Below, piece after piece: positions 24,900 through 30,757 of a stretch of 30,757 nt of DNA. Numbering within the stretch: position 1 is the first letter of the stretch; each line of letters begins with the position of its first letter. The stretch covers positions 1 through 30,757 of the forward strand of contig DAOQAK010000050.1 of assembly GCA_035353855.1 (NCBI GenBank), given 5' to 3'. This stretch comes from Bacteroidales bacterium. Its GTDB lineage: Bacteria > Bacteroidota > Bacteroidia > Bacteroidales > CG2-30-32-10. Both the position numbers and the translations under genes were made by a program. Below the pieces are notes generated by a model. It was given only the letters and a program-made list of their open reading frames with translations. It ran no database searches and was not told the origin of the DNA.

Positions 24900-25760
24900 A
24901 TGTATAATTTACTTAAAGGAAAGAAGGGCATTATTTTCGGTGCTCTGAATGAAAATTCTTTGGCATGGAAAATTGCAGAAAGAGCTTATGAAGAAGGAGC
25001 CGTATTTACATTGTCGAATACTCCTGTAGCGCTGCGATTGGGCGAAACGGATACTCTTGCAAAAAAATGCAATTCATTAATTATTCCTGCCGATGCAACC
25101 AGCGTGAAAGATCTGCAAAATGTTTTTGAAAAAACAATGCAACGCTTCAATGGGAAAATCGATTTTATTCTGCATTCAATAGGGATGTCGCCAAACGTAA
25201 GAAAAAAACTTCCGTACGATAATATCGATTATGATTATTATGCCAAGACCATGGATATTTCGGCAATCTCATTTCATAAGATGATACAGGTTGCAAAAAA
25301 GCTTGATGCTATAAATGAATGGGGCTCGGTGGTTGCACTGTCATACATTGCCGCACAACGAACATTGTTTGAATATAACGATATGGCCGATGCAAAAGCA
25401 GCCCTCGAATCGATTGCACGTAGCTTTGGATATATTTACGGACGTGAGAAAAAAATTAGAATAAATACTGTTTCACAATCACCTACCATGACAACTGCCG
25501 GAAAAGGTGTGAAAGGTATTGACGGATTGATTGATTTTACCGAACGCATGTCTCCTTTGGGAAATGCCACTGCTGATGAATGTGCTGATTATTGCATCAC
25601 TTTATTTTCCGACCTTACAAAAAAAGTTACCATGCAAAACCTTTATCACGATGGTGGGTTCTCGAGCATGGGGATGAGTGCACGTGCAATGGAAATGTAT
25701 AACAAAAGTCTTGAATGTAACGAATGCAAGGATAATCCGGCGTTTAGGGATAAGTCGTAA
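24900..25760 (+). CDS. fabI: Enoyl-[acyl-carrier-protein] reductase, FabI type
   Basis: NADH-dependent SDR enzyme that reduces enoyl-ACP in the last step of each fatty acid elongation cycle. 286 residues. The cofactor loop is GALNENSLAWKIA (about 14-26); the catalytic Tyr149 (SYIAAQ) and Tyr159 with Lys166 (YNDMADAK) have exactly the spacing of Tyr146, Tyr156 and Lys163 in E. coli FabI. ILHSIGMSPN and SQSPTMTTAGKG are the substrate-loop regions. It has a C-terminal extension after the core ending in NECKDNPAFRDKS. The stop codon lies inside a tandem 7-mer array. Predicted susceptibility to FabI inhibitors cannot be judged from sequence alone. Confidence 0.92.
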   Translation: MYNLLKGKKGIIFGALNENSLAWKIAERAYEEGAVFTLSNTPVALRLGETDTLAKKCNSLIIPADATSVKDLQNVFEKTMQRFNGKIDFILHSIGMSPNVRKKLPYDNIDYDYYAKTMDISAISFHKMIQVAKKLDAINEWGSVVALSYIAAQRTLFEYNDMADAKAALESIARSFGYIYGREKKIRINTVSQSPTMTTAGKGVKGIDGLIDFTERMSPLGNATADECADYCITLFSDLTKKVTMQNLYHDGGFSSMGMSARAMEMYNKSLECNECKDNPAFRDKS

Positions 25761-25842
25761 GACACAAGTAGCAAGTAGTAAGTCGTAAGACACAAGTAGC
25801 AAGTCGTAAGATACAAGTAGTAAGTCGTAAGACAGAATTAGT
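25752..25842. repeat. Tandem heptanucleotide array overlapping the fabI stop codon
   Basis: Thirteen consecutive 7-bp units from 25752: AAGTCGT, AAGACAC, AAGTAGC, AAGTAGT and variants, 91 bp in all. They also form a 21-bp higher-order unit (AAGTCGT-AAGACAC-AAGTAGC). The first unit includes the fabI stop: AAG TCG TAA are the final Lys, Ser and stop. Confidence 0.9.
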
Positions 25843-25915
25843 GAGTGGAAATTGGAATTAAAGAAATATATTTTACAATTAATGACCACGAATAACTATC
25901 ACTGACTACAAATGA

Positions 25916-25931
25916 CTCCGCCGTGGCGGAG
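25916..25931. repeat. GC-rich perfect palindrome CTCCGCC-GT-GGCGGAG
   Basis: Arms at 25916-25922 and 25925-25931 are exact complements with a 2-nt centre. It is followed by a weaker inverted pair, GCCAG/CTGGC, in the next 35 bp. It is a short GC-rich hairpin in AT-rich surroundings, similar in style to 27128-27141, and looks like a dispersed intergenic repeat. Confidence 0.8.
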
Positions 25932-25986
25932 AATGAAAGCCAGCCTGAAAGACGCAGTCTGGCAGGCGAAGCAATTGAACATTAAT

Positions 25987-26034
25987 AGGTATAGGGGTAT
26001 AAAGGTATAGGGGTATAGAGGTATAGAGGTATAG
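25987..26034. repeat. Tandem octanucleotide array
   Basis: Six 8-bp units: AGGTATAG, GGGTATAA, AGGTATAG, GGGTATAG, AGGTATAG, AGGTATAG. The last unit is followed by ATGGGG. No gene overlaps it. Confidence 0.9.
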
Positions 26035-26228
26035 ATGGGGAATTACACTTTAATATTCTGAATTCTATTCTTATCAATTCAAAAAACATAGCGTCTTTGA
26101 GTTCGCTGCGGTGGATAAGTCTTCAGTAAGCAGTATTCAATCAATTTAGCAATTTAGCAATTAAACCATTCAATAATTTGGATTTATGGTATTAATCTTT
26201 TAATTTTACTCATCTTACTACTTAATAG

Positions 26229-27068
26229 ATGAGAAAATTATATACACACATTCTTATAATTCTTTTTTTATTAAATAGTTTTTTTATTTTTTCCCAGGAT
26301 ATTTTTATTTGTGATACAGCAGGAATAACAAAGTATACAGCATCATCAATAAGTTTTAAGTGTAATTATTTTTATAATTTCATAAAGGCATCAATAGATT
26401 CGGCGCTTATTGATAATTCAAATAAAGTCCCGGTAACTTTTATTGCAACCACAGAAAACAGAATTCTTAATGGTCCGATATTTTATTTTAGAAATGATTC
26501 TGTTTTGGTAATGCAGGGTTTTATGAAGAATGGCAAGCCCGACAGCACTTTTATACTTTATCATATCTCACTTGAGAATTATAAAATTATTGCTGCAAAA
26601 ACTTTTTTCCGAAATGGTTTGAAAGAAGGCAAAGAAATTGAATACAGCAAAAAAGGTGTGATTACTTCTATCTGTCATTATAAAAATGGAAAGCTTGATG
26701 GCGATAGCAAACAATATGATGAATATGGAAATCTTCTTAAACAGGGAAGCTATGTAAACGGAAAGAGAGAAGGCGACTGGATAGACAATGATTTGCAAAA
26801 ACATTATTACACCACTGCGAAATTTAAAAACGATAAGATTTTGTATTCAAATTTGCGGGCGTGTTATGAAAACGGAAAAACCTTTGTTGACGGGAATTAT
26901 GATAAATATAATAAAAAGAATGGAGTGTTTTATGTTTACGATACCGAAGGCTTTATAGTACGGAAAGAATCATACCGGCACGGAAGACGTAATGGGAATT
27001 TTTATGATTATGATAAAGGAAAACTTCTGAAAAGAACAAAATATAAAAATGACAAAATTGTAAAATAA
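26229..27068 (+). CDS. Exported MORN-type repeat protein
   Basis: 279 residues with a signal peptide (HILIILFLLNSFFIFSQ). The body carries MORN_2-like repeats of the form xxxNGxxEGxxxEYxxxG: FRNGLKEGKEIEYSKKGVIT, YKNGKLDGDSKQYDEYG, YVNGKREGDWI, YENGKTFVDGNYDKYN, then YRHGRRNGNFYDY and YKNDKIVK. This family is often annotated 'YwqK-like antitoxin' or MORN-repeat protein in Bacteroidota; I see no toxin partner here. It is probably periplasmic or surface-exposed. It stands alone between repeat-rich regions. Confidence 0.75.
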   Translation: MRKLYTHILIILFLLNSFFIFSQDIFICDTAGITKYTASSISFKCNYFYNFIKASIDSALIDNSNKVPVTFIATTENRILNGPIFYFRNDSVLVMQGFMKNGKPDSTFILYHISLENYKIIAAKTFFRNGLKEGKEIEYSKKGVITSICHYKNGKLDGDSKQYDEYGNLLKQGSYVNGKREGDWIDNDLQKHYYTTAKFKNDKILYSNLRACYENGKTFVDGNYDKYNKKNGVFYVYDTEGFIVRKESYRHGRRNGNFYDYDKGKLLKRTKYKNDKIVK

Positions 27069-27113
27069 TAAAAGGTCATTCCTGAAAACATCCAGGTTTT
27101 ATACACTTTTATA

Positions 27114-27176
27114 CCGATACGTAACAGGTCGCCGCGGCGACTACAAAAATAATTTTTCAACAAGTGTTACTATCGG
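27114..27176. repeat. Branched palindromic element
   Basis: Outer arms CCGATACGTAAC (27114-27125) and GTTACTATCGG (27166-27176) pair over 11 bp with a single bulged C. Inside lie a perfect 14-bp palindrome GTCGCC-GC-GGCGAC (27128-27141) and an AAAAAT-AATTTTT hairpin near 27145-27157. The element immediately precedes the element at 27178-27223. Confidence 0.75.
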
Positions 27177-27177
27177 C

Positions 27178-27223
27178 ATAACTCGTTCTAATAATTATTT
27201 TAAAATGGATAAGAACGAGTATA
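27178..27223 (-). repeat. Palindromic element, copy 1
   Basis: On the - strand it reads TATACTCGTTCT (from 27223 to 27212), 22 nt of interior, then AGAACGAGTTAT (from 27189 to 27178), then GCCG. The arms are identical to those of 30688-30739. Confidence 0.85.
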
Positions 27224-27237
27224 AATTTTTTAAAAAA

Positions 27238-27651
27238 ATGAAAAATATATTTTTAGTATTTAAGATTTTTTTTCTGATATGTATGATTAGCAGTTGTACT
27301 GGTTCTTTGACCAAACATAAAAATCTTACCAAAGTAACATACGATACATTAAGTAAAAATAATAATGATTGCAGTTTGATTCATCTGTTTTATACTTCAG
27401 GGTTTGAAAAGAATCATCTTGTCATTAACTGGAATAATTCAATAATTTATAATGATACCATTACTACTGCTCCGAATGGGATGGCTTTACGTTCGATAAC
27501 CATTCCTAAAAACAACTGCCTTTTGATTGTAAGCATTGATGATGCTTCTTTTAAAGAGCAACTCAGTGGGGATTATTGTAATTTGATTTTCAGCAAATCG
27601 AATGATAGCTTGTTCCTTGAATTCACGAATAACAGTCCGCTTTATAAATAA
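27238..27651 (+). CDS. Small hypothetical lipoprotein
   Basis: 137 residues from ATG 27238; lipobox MISSC with Cys20, followed by TGSLTKHKNLTK. The mature part is beta-rich with no motif I recognise (LVINWNNSIIYNDTITT, CLLIVSIDDASF). An in-frame ATG at 27205 would add MDKNEYKFFKK, but that codes through the right arm of the palindromic element, so 27238 is preferred. Probably periplasmic. Convergent with terC, with 85 bp between their stops. Confidence 0.65.
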   Translation: MKNIFLVFKIFFLICMISSCTGSLTKHKNLTKVTYDTLSKNNNDCSLIHLFYTSGFEKNHLVINWNNSIIYNDTITTAPNGMALRSITIPKNNCLLIVSIDDASFKEQLSGDYCNLIFSKSNDSLFLEFTNNSPLYK

Positions 27652-27736
27652 ATTATTTCTAAGATTTCGGTTCTCAGTTCTCAGTCTACAGTCTTCAATT
27701 CTGAACTCTGAACTCTTAATTCTGAATTCAAACTAA

Positions 27737-28471
27737 CTATTTCACTTTTGTCTTTTCCATGTTTTTCCTAAGCTTCATATTCACTATTTCTACGCCGAGT
27801 GAGAAAGCAACAGCAAAATAAACATAGCTTTTAGGAACTTCATGATGAGTTGCATCGGCTATTAAAAGGAATCCGATAAGAATTAAAAACGATAATGCCA
27901 GTACCTGGAGTGTAGGATGGCTTTCAATAAAATCGCCTATCTTACCAGCAAATATCAGCATGATGAAAAGAGAAACAATAACAGCCATGATCATGATGAT
28001 AACTTGTTGAGTCATTCCTATTGCCGTTAAAATGGAATCGAAAGAAAAAACAATATCTATTAATCCAATTTGAATAACGATACTGACAAGATTTTTTTTA
28101 ACATGACCGAAAGGAGTATCGTGTGTTGCTGATGCCACTTCGTTCACTTTATGATGAATTTCGGAAGTGCTTTTAGCAATAAGGAAAAGTCCGCCGACAA
28201 ATAAAACAATATCGCGACCGGTAACATTGAAATCGGAAATAGAGAACAGCGGTTGTGTGAATCCTATTATCCATGTAATGCCCAATAGCATGATGATCCG
28301 AAATATCAGCGCTAATCCAATTCCTGCCGCCCTGGCTTTTGGTCTTACATCATTTGGCAGCTTGTTGGTGAGTAATGAAAGAAAAATAACATTATCAATT
28401 CCCAATACTACTTCCAGGAAGCTAAGGGTTAAAAATGCGATCCATGTTTCTGCATGAAGAAAAATTTCCAT
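27737..28471 (-). CDS. TerC-family integral membrane protein
   Basis: 244 residues with about seven helices. Family motifs: FLEVVLGIDNVIFLS (Asp26) near the start, the RAAGIGLALIFRI helix, a cytosolic loop with VGGLFLIAKSTSEIHH, then LIDIVFSFDSILTAIGM. The paired acidic residues in the GIDN and FDS motifs are thought to bind metal; members function in Mn2+ efflux or metal homeostasis and relate to tellurite-resistance TerC, although a tellurium role should not be assumed. Length is normal for the short form. The product stands alone, with its own promoter (28488-28495). Confidence 0.9.
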   Translation of the reverse strand: MEIFLHAETWIAFLTLSFLEVVLGIDNVIFLSLLTNKLPNDVRPKARAAGIGLALIFRIIMLLGITWIIGFTQPLFSISDFNVTGRDIVLFVGGLFLIAKSTSEIHHKVNEVASATHDTPFGHVKKNLVSIVIQIGLIDIVFSFDSILTAIGMTQQVIIMIMAVIVSLFIMLIFAGKIGDFIESHPTLQVLALSFLILIGFLLIADATHHEVPKSYVYFAVAFSLGVEIVNMKLRKNMEKTKVK

Positions 28472-28487
28472 ATGAATTCCTTTGCTG

Positions 28488-28495
28488 CAAAATTA
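28488..28495 (-). promoter_or_regulatory. -7 element of the TerC-family gene
   Basis: TAATTTTG followed by CAG on the - strand, 16 nt before ATG 28471. No TTTG at the normal -33 distance. Confidence 0.5.
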
Positions 28496-28557
28496 TACTA
28501 AAAATCAATATTTGCTAAGTATATGTTTTTGAAATTCTTAATGGTGAAAAAATCTTG

Positions 28558-28588
28558 TTTTGTATTTAAACAGAAACTATTACTTTTG
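28558..28588 (+). promoter_or_regulatory. Promoter of the acyl-CoA dehydrogenase gene
   Basis: TTTTG (28558-28562), 18 bp, TACTTTTG (28581-28588), then CACC; the ATG follows at 28612. This is the best-matched two-element promoter in the window and predicts a leader of roughly 20 nt. Confidence 0.7.
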
Positions 28589-28611
28589 CACCTTAACAAA
28601 AAACAAAACTG

Positions 28612-30390
28612 ATGGAAAGTAAAAAAGTATTAAAAGGTGGTGAGTTTCTTTTACGAGAATCTAAAGCTGCTGATGTTTTCATTCCCGAAGAATTTGATGA
28701 AGAACAAAAAATGATATCAGGCATGTGTAACGATTTTCTGGAAAGAGAAGTATTTCCTGTGCTTGATAAAATTGATGCAATGGAACCCGGATTGATGAGA
28801 AGCCTGGTTGCTAAATCAGGGGAGCAGGGTTTGCTGGGTATTTCAGTCCCTGAAGAATATGGTGGTTTCGGACAATCATTTGTTACATCAATGCTGGCTT
28901 CGGATGTTTTGGGCGCAGGTTATTCTTATGCAGTAGCTTATTCAGCTCATACAGGAATTGGGACTTTACCTATCCTGTATTACGGCTCGGAAGAATTAAA
29001 ACAAAAATATTTACCCAAACTGGCATCTGGGGAATATGCAGGTGCATACTGCCTTACTGAACCTAATGCAGGTTCTGATGCTAATTCAGGAAAAACAAAA
29101 GCTGTTCTTTCGGAAGACGGGAAACATTATATTTTGAACGGACAGAAGATGTGGATCACTAATGGCGGTTTTGCTGATGTTCTGACTGTTTTTGCAAAAA
29201 TAGATAATGATAAAATATTAAGCGCATTCGTTGTTGAACGCAATTTCCCCGGTGTTTCATTCAACCCGGAAGAAAAGAAAATGGGGATAAAAGGTTCATC
29301 AACCGTTCAGATATTTTTCAATGATTGTAAAGTTCCTGTTGAAAACATGCTTGGTAAAAGAGGCGAGGGTTTCCGCATTGCATTGAACATTCTCCATATC
29401 GGACGAATTAAACTTGGTGCTAATGTTTTGGGAGCTTGCAGAAGATCGATAATGCAATCGGTAAACTATGCTAATGAGCGCAAACAATTTGGTTCGCTCA
29501 TTTCTAATTTTGGTGCCATAAAATATAAACTTGCAGAACAGGTTATTCGCTTTTTTGTTGCTGAATCTTCGCTTTATCGTACCAGCAAGAATGTTGATAA
29601 TACTATAAAACAACATATATCTGAAGGAATGCCCAAGCCGCAGGCATACCTTGAAGCGCTTGGCGAATATGCTATGGAAGCAGCTATCCTTAAAGTATTA
29701 GGTTCGGAAACGCTTAATTATATTGTTGATGAATTTGTACAGATATATGGTGGTATGGGTTACTCCGCCGAAATGCCTGCCGACAGGGCTTACCGCGATT
29801 CACGTATCAATCGTATTTTCGAAGGCACCAATGAGATCAACCGTTTGGTTGCATCGGATATGTTCCTGAAAATGGCTAAGAAAGCCGATTCTAAAGTGTT
29901 CGATATTTCAAAAGCCATATATGAACAATTAGACAGCATAAAAGAAAATGGTACAACTGATTATTTCGCTAAGAAATATGCGGTGATTGAAAATCTGAAA
30001 AAAGCTGCGTTGCTTATGTTGGGTAAAGCTTATGATGCGGTAGGTAAACAATACAATACCGAACAGGAAACCATGATGAGCATTTCCGATATGCTTGTTC
30101 AGTTGTATGCTGCCGAATCAGTAGTGCTGAGAGTGGAAAAACTGAAAGCGTTGAAGAGTGAGCAGGAACATATTATTTATAAAGATATTTGCGATGTGTT
30201 TGTTTACGAAGCTTCATCACGAATTTACAAATCAGCAATGGATGCATTGAATTCATTTGCTACAGGCGAAGAATTCGCTAAAATTCAAAATGGATTAAGA
30301 AAACTAACATCTGTTGAGCCTACGAATATTAAAGAAGCAAGAAGAAGAATTGCAAATAAGTTGATTGAGGATAACAGATACAACTTCTAA
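28612..30390 (+). CDS. Acyl-CoA dehydrogenase, long (VLCAD-like) form
   Basis: FAD enzyme of fatty-acid beta-oxidation that oxidises acyl-CoA to enoyl-CoA. 592 residues: N-terminal helical domain, AGAYCLTEPNAGSDANSGKTKA (FAD/substrate binding), KMWITNGGFADVLTVFAK, then IKGSSTVQIFFNDCKVP. The C-terminal helical domain has NERKQFGSLISNFGAIKYKLAE, QIYGGMGYSAEMPADRAYRDSRINRIFEGTNEINR, whose catalytic Glu is residue 404. An extra C-terminal domain of about 170 residues follows, as in VLCAD/ACAD9-type proteins and the long Bacteroidota form. No electron-transfer flavoprotein genes are next to it in the window. It has a good promoter upstream and its own terminator (30413-30441). Confidence 0.95.
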   Translation: MESKKVLKGGEFLLRESKAADVFIPEEFDEEQKMISGMCNDFLEREVFPVLDKIDAMEPGLMRSLVAKSGEQGLLGISVPEEYGGFGQSFVTSMLASDVLGAGYSYAVAYSAHTGIGTLPILYYGSEELKQKYLPKLASGEYAGAYCLTEPNAGSDANSGKTKAVLSEDGKHYILNGQKMWITNGGFADVLTVFAKIDNDKILSAFVVERNFPGVSFNPEEKKMGIKGSSTVQIFFNDCKVPVENMLGKRGEGFRIALNILHIGRIKLGANVLGACRRSIMQSVNYANERKQFGSLISNFGAIKYKLAEQVIRFFVAESSLYRTSKNVDNTIKQHISEGMPKPQAYLEALGEYAMEAAILKVLGSETLNYIVDEFVQIYGGMGYSAEMPADRAYRDSRINRIFEGTNEINRLVASDMFLKMAKKADSKVFDISKAIYEQLDSIKENGTTDYFAKKYAVIENLKKAALLMLGKAYDAVGKQYNTEQETMMSISDMLVQLYAAESVVLRVEKLKALKSEQEHIIYKDICDVFVYEASSRIYKSAMDALNSFATGEEFAKIQNGLRKLTSVEPTNIKEARRRIANKLIEDNRYNF

Positions 30391-30412
30391 AATTATTTAA
30401 AAAATAGAATTT

Positions 30413-30441
30413 AAATCGCTCCGGAAATGGAGTGATTTTTT
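30413..30441 (+). terminator. Terminator after acyl-CoA dehydrogenase
   Basis: AAATCGCTCC (30413-30422) pairs with GGAGTGATTT (30429-30438) with one G-T wobble and a 6-nt loop, followed by a T run. Confidence 0.85.
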
Positions 30442-30757
30442 TTGAAATATAGCAATTATTAGTTGATACCAATTGTTAATTTAAAATAGACAACTTACGG
30501 CTACCATTCACCCCCTTAAACATTAGATTTGATCTATGAAGAAAAAATAACCATCCACGAACATGTGTTTTAGCCTACTGTAGCTGATATTTCAATTACA
30601 GAATTATAATTAATTTTAACCGGGTTTTTAAACGGATAGCTACGTAGTAGTTCAATCTACAGTGTTCAGACCTTGACCTGTTTTATCTATACTCGTTCTA
30701 AACAGGTTTGCAAAGGCAAAACTGTTTAGAACGAGTTATACCGTACAGAAAAAAAAT
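30442..30757. other. Intergenic region at right window edge
   Basis: About 316 bp with no open frame of any length; the palindromic element copy 2 (30688-30739) is the only structured feature I find. Any gene further right is outside the window. Confidence 0.6.
30688..30739 (+). repeat. Palindromic element, copy 2
   Basis: Arms TATACTCGTTCT (30688-30699) and AGAACGAGTTAT (30728-30739). Here the stem is much longer: ACTCGTTCTAAACAG (30691-30705) pairs perfectly with 30722-30736, then one mismatch and TTTGC/GCAAA (30707-30711, 30716-30720), leaving a 4-nt loop. It is followed by ACCGTAC. Confidence 0.9.

Larger units (their letters stand above)
25843..26228. other. Repeat-rich intergenic region after fabI
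   Basis: 386 bp with no plausible gene. It holds a GC-rich palindrome, an octamer array (both listed separately) and low-complexity sequence such as AGTTCGCTGCGGTGG (about 26099-26113). Confidence 0.65.

Noticed and set aside
25752..25842. CRISPR array
   Set aside because: Units are 7 bp in direct tandem without spacers, and no cas genes are nearby.
25602..25889. Protein-coding gene on the - strand opposite the end of fabI
   Set aside because: Its N-terminal part is read from the heptamer array (repeated SYDLLLV) and the rest is antisense to fabI.
26229..27068. Toxin-antitoxin system based on the YwqK-like annotation
   Set aside because: The protein is exported and the neighbours are repeats and a lipoprotein; there is no toxin-like gene.
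27737..28471. Tellurite resistance determinant
   Set aside because: TerC-family membership alone does not show this; the other ter genes are absent, and metal homeostasis is more likely.

Overview
The window is a low-GC stretch of a Bacteroidota chromosome, probably Bacteroidales-like or a related uncultured lineage. The evidence is consistent throughout. There is a TonB-dependent receptor with an N-terminal carboxypeptidase-regulatory-like domain. DUF4294 and DUF4835 proteins, a Bacteroidota-type RNA polymerase omega/Rpb6 subunit and many SpII lipoproteins are present. Genes lack clear Shine-Dalgarno sequences, and promoters carry the Bacteroidota -7 element TAnnTTTG, here nearly always extended to TAnnTTTGCA.

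Layout. 1-3476: proteostasis cluster tig-clpP-clpX on the + strand. 3689-4279: DUF4294 protein. 4281-7663 (- strand): a Gfo/Idh/MocA oxidoreductase, a lipoprotein and a polyprenyl-phosphate sugar-1-phosphate transferase. 7751-8392: pcm. 8394-10778 (-): TonB-dependent receptor. 11174-12406: two tandem paralogous lipoproteins, each followed by a strong terminator. 12467-15572: three membrane proteins (CPBP-type intramembrane protease, nucleoside-recognition/gate protein, GT-C-like glycosyltransferase). 15603-15675 (-): tRNA-Gly(CCC). 15952-19211: bamD, RNA polymerase omega, coaBC and DUF4835, the start of a gene order I associate with Bacteroidota. 19217-23232: an apparent insertion of accessory DNA (a nitrilase, small membrane proteins, a membrane-anchored FISUMP-domain protein and about 0.7 kb of degenerate repeats) that separates DUF4835 from recN. 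23233-25760: recN and a FabI-type enoyl-ACP reductase. 25761-27737: repeat-rich DNA around a MORN-like protein and a small lipoprotein. 27737-28471 (-): TerC-family protein. 28612-30390: long acyl-CoA dehydrogenase. 30391-30757: terminator plus a long hairpin element.

Most of the window is ordinary housekeeping DNA. The most interesting places are: (1) the FISUMP domain at 20880-21060, whose GC content is far above its surroundings and whose variable-looking positions mostly use NNC/NNT codons, as a diversity-generating retroelement target would; no reverse transcriptase lies in the window. (2) Two copies of a palindromic element with identical arms but unrelated interiors (27178-27223 and 30688-30739). 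(3) -7 elements placed so close to bamD and the CPBP gene that the mRNAs should be leaderless, one of them overlapping a terminator hairpin. (4) Short-unit tandem arrays (7-mer, 8-mer, 14-mer, 32-mer) and degenerate repeats confined to intergenic DNA.
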